A stretch of 64,000 bases of DNA. Source: Brachynemurus nebulosus. Lineage: Eukaryota; Arthropoda; Insecta; Neuroptera; Myrmeleontidae. Within the stretch, counting starts at the first letter, position 1. Every line of letters starts with the position of its first letter. The translations under genes and the position numbers were made by a program. This document shows positions 1 through 14,630 of this stretch, piece after piece. The stretch spans positions 12,664,305 to 12,728,304 of the forward strand of contig JAPWDM010000006.1 of NCBI GenBank assembly GCA_035578155.1. The letters run 5' to 3'. Under the pieces are notes generated by a model. It was not told the DNA's origin. It saw only the letters and a program-made list of their open reading frames with translations, and searched no databases.

Positions 1-2128
1 AGCCAAGTTGCTGCTCCTTTGCAGACAACGCTCGCCACCCCCCCCCCCTCGCGATTTTATTAGTAATATTTAGTTTTGGTGTGTACATGAGTGTTATAGT
101 ATGCACTGAGATTAATGTTCTTTTATTTGTATGCCTTTGTAAACGTTTTAATAAACAGTGAGTAAACCGCTTCTTTTGTTATTATTTTTGTTTTGTACCG
201 TTTCCCGAAAGTTGTGTTTCTCCCGACAAGGAAAATCATATCTCAAGTTCTAGAAAAGATAGAGAATTAATTTTTTTTTTATTTTGTTCATAAACATATT
301 GCGCATAAAGTGGAGTATGCTTTTTCCATTTGAACAATTGTAACTATTTTTAAATATTTTTTTTTTTTTTTAATAAAAAATTGGGTTTTATAAATTTTCA
401 AAGTTTGGGATTAGAGTTTTATAGTTAATTTTTAAAATTTCCTGAAACCCATACTCAGCTTTATGGACAGGTCCTTTAGAAATAAAATAATAAAAAAATA
501 TTTAAAAAATATTCATTACTTTTTGAGATATGGCATTCCTTGTAAACGCTTAAAAATTTGTGATAAAGGGCCCCCTCCCCCCACAGGGAAGAGTAATGAA
601 TGTTTCAAAAACAAAATTTTCTGTTTGAAACCCTCCCTAATTTGAAAAAAAATTTCAAAAAGCAAAATAAACATAAATAAAAAAGTTGGTTTTTTATTTG
701 ACCTCCCTCCTTAAGGAGAGTAGGGACATAATGTTTCCGTCTCCGTCTATTTATTTCTACATACATATTTCTATTTGTGGTAGCAGTAATAGTAATTGAA
801 GATTTTCTATGTAGTATTTTCTTTCAGTATTTAAAGTAATGAAAACTGTAGACATCATGTCATATATCATGCACAATACAAAACAAATATTACAAAAGTA
901 CACCCATATTAGGTACATTTCAGTTAAATTTAACCATGCTTCGTCACTTTAAATTTAAATAATTTCCGTTTTCTTGGCTTTATCTCTTTTATTATTGCAT
1001 TTATGTAAATTTTAAATTTGCAGTTTATTTTTAGAAAAGAATAGAAGATTGATTTGTTTCCAATATAAGAATTATTTAATTTTTTAACGAAAACTCATGA
1101 TCAATTGTATCTGAAATGAGGTATATGTATATGTATAGTTTTGAGCTAACGCAATACCTAATCAGAAAAGAAGTTAAGATTAGACTTTAGTACCTAACTA
1201 AATAACAAATCGATAAAACTTATTCTTAGCGTAAATTTCCATAATGCCTATTATATGATTAGTATAAATTTATAGGTATACATTATAAGTATTGCACTTT
1301 ATTTAATTTTATTTTTCAAAAAACATTGACTGTTGCATGCAGACTGTCATATACGTATAGAGACAATTAATACTAGTAACATACATACATAATAATTATA
1401 TTAATACATAGTTAATTAATCAATTAATTATACAAGTTTCATATTTCATCATTATAATAATATTATGTGAATTACCTAAATAGTAATAATCAGTTCCTGG
1501 TTGACGTACCTACTTTTACCTGACTATAATCCATCTGACAAAGGAAACTAGGTGAGATAAGATACTGCTATTATTAATCCGAAAGTGAGTTTGTTTATAT
1601 ATCCATTTCTGTATCAAGAGTATGTTGACGACGCCATCTGTTGACAATCTGTTTAATCATTGTCCATTTCATATTGATAGAGTACTGTGACAGTTATTGT
1701 GACACGGTAACTAAATTGTGACGGTAAAGTCTAATGCTGTTTCTTATTCTAAATCTTTTTATAAAAATCAAATTTTTTTTATTATTTATGTTATATAATT
1801 ATGATTCTGTGCGAAATATTCGCACGAGTCAGCTACTTATATAGTATTTATATATTGTATAATTATAATGCAAGTGTTTAGAATTTCATTATTTGAAAAT
1901 TTTGGTTTAGTTCACTAATTCGGTACATTACTGATGACGTAATGTACATTTAAAGTATGGTCTACGCAACACGTACAGTCGTATAATATGTACCTACCTA
2001 CAGCTGTATAGTATGTAGATGCGATGTACTCTCAAAGGAACTATAGCCAACAACCGAACATTGTTTAAATCAAAACTTTCAAATGTTAACTTTGCATATT
2101 ATGTTCGTATATGTATTAATTAATGTTA

Positions 2129-2131
<3 letters not shown>
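1..2131. other. AT-rich intergenic DNA, no gene seen
   Basis: No open frame of convincing composition is present on either strand. There are short homopolymer tracts, including C-runs near 40-50. Positions 916-1114 are a dispersed duplicate of 20798-20996, described separately. I see nothing else to annotate. Confidence 0.6.
916..1114 (+). repeat. Dispersed ~200-bp repeat, copy 1
   Basis: This stretch is nearly identical to 20798-20996, with only a few substitutions over about 200 bp, same orientation. Both copies begin at CATTTCAGTTAAATTTAACC and end at a GTATCTGA motif. The flanks differ, so it is a mobile or segmentally copied repeat rather than a local duplication. No terminal repeats are obvious and the type is unknown. 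Confidence 0.75.

Positions 2132-2222
<91 letters not shown>
2132..2222. repeat. (AT)n microsatellite
   Basis: A nearly pure run of TA dinucleotides about 90 bp long. It is not clearly part of the (AT)n-centred repeat family found at 6.8 and 26.5 kb, because the characteristic flanks are missing. Confidence 0.95.
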
Positions 2223-2226
<4 letters not shown>

Positions 2227-4309
2227 GTTATAGGGTGTACGTAAATTTATATTAATAATGTTGTAGATGGCAGCGTGTACAAGACGTTCAACTCTCACAT
2301 GTCTTAATATGTTTGTATCAGGACAAGATATATTTATCCCTGGTGTATAATAATACTAAATATGTATACAATACTTAGTTATAGATATAAAATACGGCTA
2401 CGTCACATACCCCTGCTTGAACCCCCCCCCCCCCCCCCGACGCTAATATAATTAATAATATTTTATACTAAATAGTCTGTCTATTGAATTCATATATAGT
2501 TAGTTAAATAATTCTATGTAATGTGCATGTGATGTGAAGATTGGTGGTCAAAAATACATTCTAGTTGGACTAAGAGAAATCTAAGAAATCTCCTACCTAA
2601 AATTTGATCGTTTTATTATTTATTTACATATTATATTTCTTACCGCTTCGACCGCTGACCTAATTTAAAGAAAGCATGGCTTGAATATATTTATTTTACC
2701 TAACAGAAAATTATAACGTCAGTGACCATAATCTATTTGGCTGAGTCAAACGTAACTTTAATATCCACACATAATACAATCACCAGATTTAATCCTCTTC
2801 AAACTAGAATGGACGATTTTTAAGTGAACAAAGGCAAAATGCACCAACAAAGGACTCAATCATTCATTTTCATCATCATCATCATCATCCTAAATGAAAT
2901 CAATATAAGCTGTGTAACGGATTAACCCAACTACTACTGTCCGGTGTAATATTAGATGATTCAGAAATTATTTATTCAAGTAATGATTTCGATTATTATC
3001 TACATTCTACATACCTAATTATAATGTTTGAAGTTTGTGTAGTACACGCGAAGTTAATGCGGAGCTAAAGTGCAAGTATAGCTTTTCCATCAACTTTTGC
3101 CCGGCACTCAAACAATTTAGTTGTATTTTTGTTTAAATAAAAAATAGTTTGCAAAAAATGTAATAAAAATTACAAAAATTGAGAGCTTTTACAATAAGGA
3201 GAGATATTTTAGTTTTTAAAAGGTCTTAATGGTACATATGGTAATTTATATCTTATATATAGCTTATTATTATAGGCCTGTTGTATTGCTTACAAACGCT
3301 TTTCTCTCTTTCAGAAAATTCTTAATTCGAAATAATGAAAAACACGTGCGAATAAATCAAATAGAATTACATAAATTATAAGATTTTTACGTTTTAAAAA
3401 ATATTGATGGAAAAAAATTAATTTTGTTGCATATACGTAGGTACTTTTTATTTGTTAGGTTAGTACTTTAGGAGCATTTATAATTACGTAGCTTGATAAT
3501 AATGTGTGGAGGAAACAATAGGAAGTAAATAAAGGAGACAGTGTCTTATCAATTTTATCACATCGTTGAAAATACAAACATCATTATAATTATGTATGTA
3601 GCTAAGTAAAAGTACATATCTACAACATATTATTGTTGTTGTGATATTATTGATTGATCTCTTGAATAGAATACGTGCTCCTGACAGATTGCTTTTTGTA
3701 CAAGCATGTTCCGAATATTAGTAGGAATAAGAATTCATATTCAGCATTTAAAAAAAAATTTTCAAACGCCTAAATATATTATGTAATTAATAATAAAACA
3801 TCATTAATTCAGGTAAATAGGGTTTTTAATAGAAACTAGAACTTACGCAATTGCTTCAAGAAAATAAGTGGGTATTTATAAAAAAAAAAATGCTTCACAA
3901 ATTAATATGGAATCGATTCTTTTTATATCACTAAATAGCTTTGCTTTCACCCTCCCACAGCCCTTCTGACAGAGCAGCAATAAAATTTAAATTTTTCAAA
4001 TCCAAATAACTGTCATTCATTTTTGTATATGAATAACTATATGAAGAATAATAAAAGATATATCCTGTGTATGTACATATAGGTAGGTATATGTATGTGT
4101 AGGCTTATAAGTTAGGTTAGGTTATATGTGTATTGGTATTATTATTAATGACAATTTGATGAATTCAAAATGACTTTCCATTAGCGAGCGTTTCAACGTG
4201 CACAAACCGATGGTATTCTAAAATTGCCAAGCGGCACAGGTACCTGCCTAATGGAAAAGATACAAAGCATATTGTATATACAAAGCTCACCTGCCTAGTG
4301 CACTGTCTA
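2223..4309. other. AT-rich intergenic DNA, no gene seen
   Basis: A pure C run lies at about 2422-2438 and a short CAT triplet run at about 2870-2890. No coding frame, RNA gene or terminal repeat stands out. Confidence 0.6.
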
Positions 4310-4317
4310 CACATTAC

Positions 4318-4734
4318 CAGGGTTGCCAGATTGTGTGATTTATCACAAATTGGGTGATTTTCGTCATGCGGACGCGCTAACTTGGGTGAAAAATCACAAA
4401 TTAGTGAATTTTACTCTTTTTACTCTTGACCGTTGGCAACAATTTTTAACAATAACAATACGACCGTTTTTAATTATTTTATTCTGCCTCGTAGTTTCGT
4501 TGCAACATTTTGATGAATTAGTCATCATAATAATTAATTTATTTAAAATAAAAAAAAATAGTTTATAATCGCAAATTTTTTATACGTAGTAAGATTGAAA
4601 TAATTAACTTATGATTGTGCGACTATTCAAGATATTTTGCGATTTTCGATCACAAATGGCGCGACTTTTCAAGGTATTTTGCGACTTTTTATCACAAATG
4701 GCGCGACTTGAATAAAAATTTGCTAGCAATCCTG
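4318..4734. mobile_element. hAT-type MITE with 8-bp target duplication
   Basis: The element begins CAGGGTTGCCAGA and ends with the complement of CAGGATTGCTAGC, an imperfect terminal inverted repeat of the hAT type. The 8-bp direct repeat CACATTAC flanks it on both sides (4310-4317 and 4735-4742), which is the size made by hAT transposases. It is 417 bp long and has no transposase. Inside are repeated motifs around ATCACAAATGGCGCGACTT. The short open frames inside are not genes. Confidence 0.85.
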
Positions 4735-4742
4735 CACATTAC

Positions 4743-5722
4743 ACAATCATACACATCGAGCCAAGTCGACGCGCTCAGCCAAGATTGGCATAAATTTATA
4801 GTATTATAACCGTACAACATATTTTGTACCTACATAATATGCTGGATATTCTGTGAATGGTGTTTGATGGTTTTCATCTGCATTTATAATTATAAAACCC
4901 ATACGTGAGTGAGTTGATTTATTTTGGCTACTCCGCATGTGCGCGAACAATGGAAGCTATCTCACTTTAAAATCGTTTACGTGATGCGTGAACAGAAAAA
5001 CTGACATTTTTACATTAAGAAATTTTTTTTAAGTTTTACTGTACTCTAACAAGTTAAAAAACGATCTGATAATTTTCTCCTATTATCCTTTTACTAGCGA
5101 GAACACACTTAAAAAAACTTTTTTATTTGGCAATAATTAAAATTTACTATAAATTATTATAGTCTCTAGCTGATCTAATGCTATTTGCATACCCAAAAAG
5201 TGCATTATCTTTCGAAATTAATTAACAAAATAAAACAGATGCATCGATTTCACTACAAATTACAATTCCAACACATGTCATAGCATGCCATCGCAAACAC
5301 ATCATTAATTTTATTATATTTGTAGGTGCTTGACATTGGAAAAACAAAATCAATAATTTAAGGCACTGTTCAAGGGGCGAGCGAGGGGGAAGAATATCAA
5401 TATTTAAGTTAACACAACACGACACTAAAATCAAGATAACACCAAAATTAACCATATCACCACCCCACACATACCATAGATTTCAATAAGAATTTAACCC
5501 GTAAGTATATTGTTTAAATACATTTATATACATACACATAATAGAAGTATATTAATTAGTTTGATAATGGAATGGGGATATCTATTTCCACTAGACACAG
5601 GACACTGAAGTGTTAGTTGCAGAAATTTGAAATATACAAATAGTAACTACATGTTGTAGGTACCTATATGTACCAATAGGGGAAGATTTCGGCTGAGACC
5701 CGCTAGATCTTCCCCCACCATC
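4743..5722. other. Intergenic DNA, no gene seen
   Basis: A minus-strand open frame of 82 codons at 5222-5470 has no recognisable motif and no supporting context. I see no other structure. Confidence 0.5.
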
Positions 5723-5730
5723 GTATAGCG

Positions 5731-6322
5731 TAGCGTTCCCCAAACTGTGTTCCGCGATGTTTCACAAATATACATATCGTCAAAAGTGTTATGAACCTGC
5801 GGTTAGGGGAAAGCACTGTACACAGAACAACTCCTAAAACATTAACTCCTAAAACATTAGGTATATAAATAAAACAACTCGTAAAGCAAATTTCAACACC
5901 CCATAATCAATATGAATTTACTACACGGTGACTCATAATCACTATAACCTTCTACCCCACGGATCCATTGTCACTATAATCTTATTGCGACAGTACCTAA
6001 TCCACAATCACTATGACTTTACTAACCAGCGATCTGTAATCACTACGACCTTACTATCCAATGGTCCAACTATAAAACTTGTATCTTTCTTGTAATGTAA
6101 TTCTAATTCACATAATTTCTATGAAAGAAATGTAAAAAATGATTTAGATGGCATCTACCTATAATTATTGATCAAATCTCAAACATGATTACAAAACGCA
6201 TATTGTTATACCTAATGCAAATTATTTTAAATTTCGCGGGTAACCAATTTAGCAAGAACCCAAATTAACATTACAGTGTTCCTAAAAAATGTTTCGAGAT
6301 GAGAAAAGTTTGGAAAACGCTG
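5731..6322. mobile_element. hAT-type MITE
   Basis: The left end TAGCGTTCCCCAAAC and the right end (complement CAGCGTTTTCCAAAC) form a terminal inverted repeat resembling Buster/Charlie-like hAT ends. The flanking octamers GTATAGCG (5723-5730) and GTATAGAG (6323-6330) match at 7 of 8 positions and are read as an aged target duplication. The interior (about 5900-6065) carries a degenerate tandem repeat of roughly 45 bp with the recurring motif AATCACTAT. There is no coding capacity. Confidence 0.75.
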
Positions 6323-6701
6323 GTATAGAGAGAAGCACGTCTAACCTTGTGTCTATATAGGATAACTGTTATTCAATCCGTTTGTAAGTATACCAACGTA
6401 TCATATATTTTAAAATATTGTAAATTTCACATTTCAACCAAGTAAGTGTGATTTACCTCTCTGCTCACTTTGTCCCCCCGGCTTCTGACTACACAATCAA
6501 CTGAAAACTCAAAGAAAGTGTTTGAAAAATTGTTATGTATTTATAGGTAGACAATAAGTTTTTGTTTCGCTAACTACTATAGAATTGATATTCATTGTCA
6601 GACACAAAATTTTATTCATTGGTTATATTATCATCAGTATCAACTTAAAACTAATCTCAAATCAACTTCTAATAAAACGTATTGCTACCGAACCTACAAT
6701 A

Positions 6702-6702
<1 letters not shown>

Positions 6703-6790
<88 letters not shown>
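6703..6790. repeat. (AT)n microsatellite
   Basis: About 88 bp of pure TA dinucleotides. It gives rise to a spurious Ile-Tyr open frame. Confidence 0.95.
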
Positions 6791-6794
<4 letters not shown>

Positions 6795-6820
6795 TGTCAA
6801 GTTGGGTACCTACTACTTTT

Positions 6821-6935
6821 AGCGAATTTCCAGAAATTCAGCTATTCCAGTAGGTCTCATGACACGACTTGAGCCCGGGAATATGGCAGAAATTTGTTTT
6901 GAGGTCCCTAGAAACCAAAAATAATATTCACTAAA

Positions 6936-6991
<56 letters not shown>

Positions 6992-7352
6992 ATGTATTTA
7001 TGTATCAGCACGATAACTCTCGAACGAAATGTCCTAGGTTTACCAAATTTGGTGAGAACGTTGGAAATCCAAAAATCTTGGATGAGTTCTTCAGCCAGAC
7101 ACGTCGGATGCCAGGAACATGGTTTTTGTTCTTGCAAAAAATTAGTTTTTTGCCAAAATTTGCTATAATTTACAAGTTTTTGCCACATTTTTTTACACCA
7201 TTGCAAAGACGGAAAAAAATCACAAAAAAAAGGTTTTTGAACTATTATTCTAGGTTAGGTAGTTTTTGAGAAAATAAGAAAAAAAGGTCAGTAGCGGAAT
7301 TGGACAGTTCTGGACCCTCCATCCGATTTTTTTGAGCGGAGGAGGTATCACT
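6821..7352 (+). repeat. (AT)n-centred dispersed repeat, copy A
   Basis: The copy begins at AGCGAATTTCCAGAAATTC, continues through a segment ending in AATATTCACTAAAATTTA, then an (AT)n tract (6942-6986), then a second segment starting CACGATAACTCTCGAACGAA and ending near a GGAGGAGGTA motif. The same order is seen inverted at 9195-9739 and directly at 26490-26985, with shorter copies at 27330-27671 and 27727-27953. The microsatellite is therefore an internal part of the repeat. The open frames inside are artefacts. Confidence 0.8.
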
Positions 7353-8118
7353 TCAAAAAAATGAAATACACTAGATATGATAATTTTCAGGTCATTGACA
7401 CTTCAAAATATTAGGAACGCACTATTTTTATATATATACACATATATCCGCACGATAACTCAAGAACGAAACATCTTAATTCCGGACGGAAAAAAATCAC
7501 ACAAAAAAGGTTTTTGAATTATTATTCTAGGTTAATTAGTTTATTGCTTGAAACCAATAAGCAATAAAGTTCTAAACAAGGTTATTAGCATAGAACACTA
7601 GAAGCCAACTAATATCAAAAAAGTGTAATTCGCTTGGAGCCATTTGTAGGCCTGTCACAGCTTAAGGCATGTAGTGAGTCGGTGTCCGTCGCCAAACGCA
7701 GAGTGCATTGTAATACATTGTTAGACATTGTTACTTGAATTGGACCGGTTGGTCTGTCCCATAATACGTGTTTTGTAGTAGTGTGTGTGAATACGCACAC
7801 AGAAGCAAACAACAAACTAACACAATTGCAAACAGTGTGTACCTACACAACATAGTGGAGAGATTTTACGTCACCCACTGATTACGAGTGGAACAGAGAC
7901 ATAGACATTCTAGTCTGATCCCTTGGTTATTAGCTATGTAGGGTAAATGGTATAGTTATTGGACAGTTAAGAAAAATTTTCAAAACAAAGTACAGAAAAA
8001 GTACGTGTTGTAGCTTTATTTTTAACGAAAAAATTCATAAATAAAGTAATACCTGTCTATTTTAATGTACCATATAAAACTTTCATATTACATATTGGTA
8101 AGTCTCTGAAAAAAAAAA
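7353..8118. other. Repeat-derived and unassigned DNA
   Basis: A second fragment of the 'CACGATAACTC' family lies at about 7449-7545. The minus-strand open frame at 7615-7815 has no recognisable motif. I see no gene. Confidence 0.5.
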
Positions 8119-8120
8119 TA

Positions 8121-8599
8121 CCCCTGTCGCAGCATCCTGCATAACATAGCAAATTTCCATTTACAAAAGTACGTTTTTCTCGGAAACTAGGTGATATAGA
8201 GTAATTGTAAATAAAAATACCTTCTTTATGTGATTTTTCCGCCTCATTCCGCCAAATTTTTTTCACGAAAAATGTCCAAAACCCCGTAAACGTTTTCACG
8301 AAATTTCTTAAAAATAAGATGTTTCGTTCTTGAGTTATCGTGCGGACACATTTATATATATGTTTACTAAGTGTCCGCACGATAACTCAAGAACGAAACA
8401 TCTTATTTTTAAGAAATTTCGTGAAAACGTTTACGAGGTTTTGGACATTTATCGTGAAAAAAATTTGGCGGAATGAGGCTTAAAAATCACATAAAGAAGG
8501 TGTTTTTATTTAAAATTACTCTATATCAACTAGTTTCCGAGAAAAACGTACTTTTGTAAATGGAAATTCGCTATGTTATGCAGGATGCTGCGACAGGGG
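8121..8599. mobile_element. Palindromic MITE P1 with TA flanks
   Basis: Near-perfect inverted repeat: two arms of about 230 bp around a short spacer at about 8345-8372. The outer ends are CCCCTGTCGCAGCATCCTGC and its complement, flanked by TA on both sides, as in Tc1/mariner-type insertions. The arms run inward through a CACGATAACTCAAGAACG motif. A single strand of this segment could fold into a very long hairpin. No transposase is present. Related copies are at 8881-9179 and 27955-28520. Confidence 0.8.
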
Positions 8600-8880
8600 T
8601 ATTGTGCTATTAAGTAATGTTGCGTGTCAGTGTAGTTGTTAATTATAGATTTCGTGACCATGTATAATTAAATAATAACTAGAAGCAGCCAAAGCACACC
8701 GGGCACGCTTGCTTAAATGAATAGTGTGGAGAAATCGCAAGTAAAATAGATCTTGTGTTATATTTACCCCAACTGACTGAAACTTTTGTGTCTCTTCAAC
8801 AACGGAAAAATATCAAGTTTAATGCCCATTATAAATGGCAGTCTATTGTATCTAAACAAACATTAAAATACCCCTGTCGC

Positions 8881-9179
8881 AGCATCCTGCATAACATAGC
8901 GAATTTCCATTTACAAAGGTACGTTTTTCTTGGAAACTAGTTGATATAGAGTAATTGTAAATAAAAAAGGCCTTCTTTATGTGATTTTTCCGCGTCATTC
9001 CGCCAAATTGTTTTCGTGAAATGAAATTTTTCGTGTAAAAAATTTGGCGGAATTAGGCGGAAAAATCACATAAAGAAGGTCTTTTTTATTTACAATTACT
9101 CTATATCAACTAGTTTCCGAGAAAAACGTACCTTTGTAAATGGAAATTCGCTATGTTATGCAGGATGCTGCGACAGGGG
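8881..9179. mobile_element. Palindromic MITE P2 with TA flanks
   Basis: This has the same ends as the copy at 8121-8599 (CCCCTGTCGCAGCATCC) and TA dinucleotides on both sides. The arms are about 140 bp, so the inner part of the longer version is deleted and the palindrome is more compact. Confidence 0.8.
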
Positions 9180-9194
9180 TATTCAATTTTTTCT

Positions 9195-9739
<545 letters not shown>

Positions 9740-12352
9740 AAATATAAAATTATTTAGGTAATTCCAGTTATCCAATTTAATTTCTTTAGTAGAATAACTA
9801 TGATTATTTTATACTTATTGTTACCTTCTATATTATTTTATTTAGTATAAATTTATTATTTTGGTGAGTAATATTTATCTGATTGTAAATTGTTTTTAAA
9901 GGAGACTTCCGGTTAATGTAAAGCAAAGAATACTAAACCTTGTTTTCAACAGGTTTACACGTTAAAAATTTCGTAACTGAATATCTTATGAAATATTAAC
10001 TATTTCCATTAAAGTCAACTATAGATAACCAATACATAAAATTAAATATACAAACAATAAGTTACCAAAAGTGATGTGTAGGTAGGTATACCATTAAAAC
10101 GCGAAGTAGTAGGTAAGATGCAAAACTATCTTGGATAAAACTGACTTGGCAATCTTATAAAAGCCTTCAGTTTGTAATTAATAGGCGTAATAAATAATTT
10201 TTCCCTTTTGAAAACTAATTAAGATAATTCTTAAGAAGCCACCGGCAAAGCTTAAAATTAGCAGTGAATAAAATTAGTCCAAAATTATATCAATCTATGA
10301 TATTTATTTCTTTACTTTGACAAACTTGATGAACTGGTACATCTTAAGATTTGCTATTAATATGAAACAAATATACGAAAACTTGGAAATTTTCAGGTTT
10401 ATAAAAATGATGAGGTAAAAGTAGGAAGTCAAATCGTAGTACTTACTGGTGAGAAGTGACAAAGAAATCAATTTTATATTTTCTAATGTGAATTTTCTCA
10501 AAGTGAATCCATAAGGTTTAAGTATCTAGTTTCGGCTTTTGTAAGTAAAATAATTTAATAATAGGTATATGTGTAAAAAGTATCTACATAGTGTTGGTCT
10601 ATTGGGCATAAACGTTCAACAGCCATATATAATTAATTTACCACAAGAGCTATACGTCACAATAATATGCAAATAGCTTAAACTCTAACTGCCTTATTAC
10701 AATTATGCGTGATTGCCTCATATATTTTATACGTCGTAAAATTTCTAAGTAGGCAAGTAGAAGGTGCCTTCTGGACAGCATAGCACTGATATACATATAT
10801 CTGGCAACATTATTATTATTTTCAGTATATCTAGTTTCATACCACACGTTTAGTGCATAAAACAGTAAATATTTAATTTTAACACGGATTTGTTTTTTGT
10901 ACTGGGAAGGCAGAAGAAATAATCAAAAAATTAAAAAGTCAAAATTCTAGTATCGTTTTTCAAATTTTAATAATTTCCCATTTTAAAGTGCCTACATATT
11001 TATTTATGTTTAAAAATATTTATGTCAATAACTGTAAAAAGAATTTTACCATAACATTTTGTTCATTCATTAAAAAATTGCTTCCATAAAATATAACAGA
11101 TCAAATTTCGTCAAACGTAGACGTACCTACATAAGAACGAAAGGAGAGGAAATAATAAAAATATGTAAAAATGGAAAATAATCAAAATAAAATATAAAAT
11201 TCCCATAAGGAATTAATATAAAACATTTTCTAATTTAAAATGGGAAAAAAGAAAAAAAATGAACGAAATTTGAGAAAATAAGTAAGAATATTGTGAAAGA
11301 GAAAAATTTATAGAAGTAAAGGAAACGAACATGAAATAATATTAAACCAACATTATGATTATTTTTGAGAAAATTCAGTTTTCATTTTTCGTTATCAACA
11401 CACGCACACACTCACACGACTTCCATCTATTAAATTTTAAAATTCATAATAATATGAAAAAGTAATCACAATAACTCATCTAATGACTTTTATATAAGAT
11501 TTATATTTATATTCTGCTATATTTAATATTGTCACCAACTGAAGTGCCTGCCTCTACGGTTAAATATTCATTTCAATTATTATTTCTGCACGTTTTAAGG
11601 GCTGCTTCTGTCAAGGCGAATACGTACCATATTGTACGTTCAAGCATTATATTATTCACCAACCAAGTTCACGACACGACGACTAGCTGTGAATTTTATA
11701 TCCATCAGTTGCGAAGGAGCAGTTTTTACAAAATTTTACAAGATTTTTCGATAAACATTTTTCAAAATATTGAAAATTATTAGTTATGGTGGATTTTAAG
11801 TCAATGGGTCTCCGTAATAATATTTAATAAAATTAGTAAAAAAGTAAGTGGAATTCGCGTATTTAGAGTTCCGTATGAGAATTTTGTCAACATATAATCG
11901 ATCTGCCAAATTTAAATATATTTATCTATGACCAATCCATCAATAACATTTTGTAAAAATATGTTTGAAATCCTCACAGGCAACTCATTTCACTAATATT
12001 TCTAACGACATAATAAATATAAGAAATTTTTAGGAGAGAGTGGAATAAACAAATTTGCCCCCAATTCCAATTTTATAAACCTTTGATTACCGTATTATGA
12101 GCATGTTACAAAAACCTTGCGTTGAACAGTTTTCGAGAAAGACATAAATCTAAGAGGCACAGACGCGCGAGAGGCCCAAGATTATATTGATTCCATATTT
12201 TTAAAGGTTTTAAATTACTGAGACTTAGGCAAGCAGAGACAGTATTAGGCTGTGATGTTATTGTAAAATGTTATTTCGTTTTAGAAGATAGAATAATATA
12301 TTGTTTTTTTTGCAAATGGAATATTTACCTACCTATAAATATTTTCTGCGTA
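9740..12352. other. AT-rich intergenic DNA, no gene seen
   Basis: Short open frames of 65-84 codons occur (for example 10304-10501 on the minus strand and 11529-11783 on the plus strand), but none has a recognisable motif, splice support or composition unlike the background. Confidence 0.55.
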
Positions 12353-12354
12353 CA

Positions 12355-13222
12355 TAAGGTAAAAGACCCGGTAATTGACCCTGGCCCAGTTTCTGAACTT
12401 TTCAACTTTGTTATAAATTAATAAAAAAACTATATTTTAAATAAGAAAAAAAAAATAAATTCTTAATTTAAAGTAATCTATTCTGTGTCTAATGAACAGC
12501 AATTTACAAAGTTTAGAATATATTAACTAAATAAAAAAAATTTTTAAGTTTAAAATGTGTGTAAAAACTATTTTTTTGGTAGTTTCCTAACAGTTTATGT
12601 TACAAAGTACTCATTTTGATCTGTGCAATATTCATCATGTAAGTATGCAAACTTAATTAAAAATATATGAGCAGGTTAATATTTGTTTAAAATTTATTTT
12701 AAAATATTTATAAAATACCTTAGAATGATTTTTATTATTGAAATATGAGGGTCAATTACTAGGCTCACTTCTAAAGTGGTATGGCCCAATTAAATTCTAA
12801 CCAGTTTTTGTTAGTTATTTTGTTATTTATAGTTATCTTCGATTAGTTGTTGTTATTTTTCATAGCGTATATAACATTAAACATTCATTTTTATCAATAA
12901 AAAATTATTTATAAATTAAATTTTAAAAAACTGTATTTTTAAATTTAAGGATCAGAAACTAGGCCACTGTCAGGGTCAAAAACTGTCACATGAGAAATTT
13001 TGAAGGTCAGAAACTGGGTCCTTTTTGTCAATTTTTAAAACATTAATTTAAATTATTAATTCAATTCAAATAATTATTTTACTTGTATGACTTTATTTTG
13101 AAAGCCATAAACTAGTTGATAAAATTATTAATTGTCTCTTAAGTTTAAACTTATATTTATTACTGTCGTTTAACCTCAGCCGTCACTCTTAAAAGGTCAG
13201 AAACTAGGCCCGTTACCTTATA
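12355..13222. mobile_element. Possible TIR element with repeated 'GGTCAGAAACTAGGCC' motifs
   Basis: The left end ATAAGGTAAAAGACCCGGTA and the complement of the right end, ATAAGGTAACGGGCCTAGTT, are similar. The motif GGTCAGAAACTAGGCC or a variant recurs inside (near 12750, 12953, 13003 and 13194). The target duplication is not clear and there is no coding capacity. The call rests on end similarity and internal repetition only. Confidence 0.5.
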
Positions 13223-14624
13223 CCTAAATATAAATAAATAAAATATTATCAACACTATGACGATCAAATCATAACCTATAACGATAAAGCAGCCGACTGG
13301 TACACTATTTTGACAACTAATTGTAAGACACTTTATATGGAACTGTTGACGTCGTAGGATGTGCTGTGTGAGTAAATAGGGTTTTACTTGACGTAATTTG
13401 ACGTTTGACGACAATGACCGTCAAGGTGTTAAAATAAATTTCTCGATTTATAATATGTAATATTATTAAATTCATTCATTTACTTTGGTATTATTCTCAT
13501 CGTTAAGGTAAAATACATTGGAAAAATAATATTCTTTTGTAATAATTGTATTTAGTGTGAACATACTACATATATACGTATACGTATACATATACATAAT
13601 AAATAACTTGGTAAATACGGTGCTCTCACATTTAGTAAAGAAACTGATTAAAATTCAAAATAAAAACCTATTTTTATTTTCTCTCGCTTGTATTTTTCCT
13701 TAAATATTCATAACATTTTCGAATATACATATTTTAATATTTACTAGATTAATTGATTTAAATTTATATATAAATATATATTATATAATCAATATTATAG
13801 ATATGTACATAATTTTGTTGTCAATGGTAAAATCATATTCCAAAAATAAAGAAATGGAAATAAAAATAAAAAATTAAAATTTTAACTCTGTCTTAAAATG
13901 TATCTACATACTACAGTATACATATGAAACACCTATTTGGAAATGAACATAATTTGCTTCTTTGCTTCTGTTTAGTCAAATTTGAACTTTGTAGTGGAGT
14001 TATTTGGATTATAATTTTTTATCCTGTTGTTACTATTTACTCATGCGAAAGTGAATTTTTTTATCTCACTTTTAACCTTCAACATCGTAACCAATCGACT
14101 AGAAACTTTGCACAATGATAGCTGAAGCTACTGGACGTTGAAGAAAGAGATAATAAGCTACTTTTTGCTCGGAGTAGATAAACGTCTAATTTTCCCATAG
14201 AAGTATATTTAAATCATTTCGAATATGATGCGGGCGACGCTGTGGGTAAAAGCTAGTGTGTGAGCAAACTTTTTTTCAATCTGTTGTTAAGTTGTAGTGG
14301 TTTTATACATACTATTTAAACAATGAATACCCACCACTACGACTGCAATGCAAGGATAATTTTTGTTTATTCCATTAGTAATATTATATATTATATATAC
14401 GTCTTATACCTAATACCAATCTTCAGTGCCTATAAAGCAGTATAAACCAATTGACTTAATGGTTTGTTGAATAATTTATTATTTTTTACGTTCAGAATAT
14501 TTGTTCAAGTTGAACGCTGGTATAATATGTATATGTATACTTTTATTTATTTAAATATAATACTTATAGGTACTTACATTTTATGTATTTTATTGTGAAA
14601 ATATATATGTATGTAAGACGGTAT
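13223..14624. other. AT-rich intergenic DNA, no gene seen
   Basis: Short alternating purine-pyrimidine tracts occur near 13565-13600. No coding frame with recognisable content was found. Confidence 0.55.
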
Positions 14625-14630
14625 TCAGAC

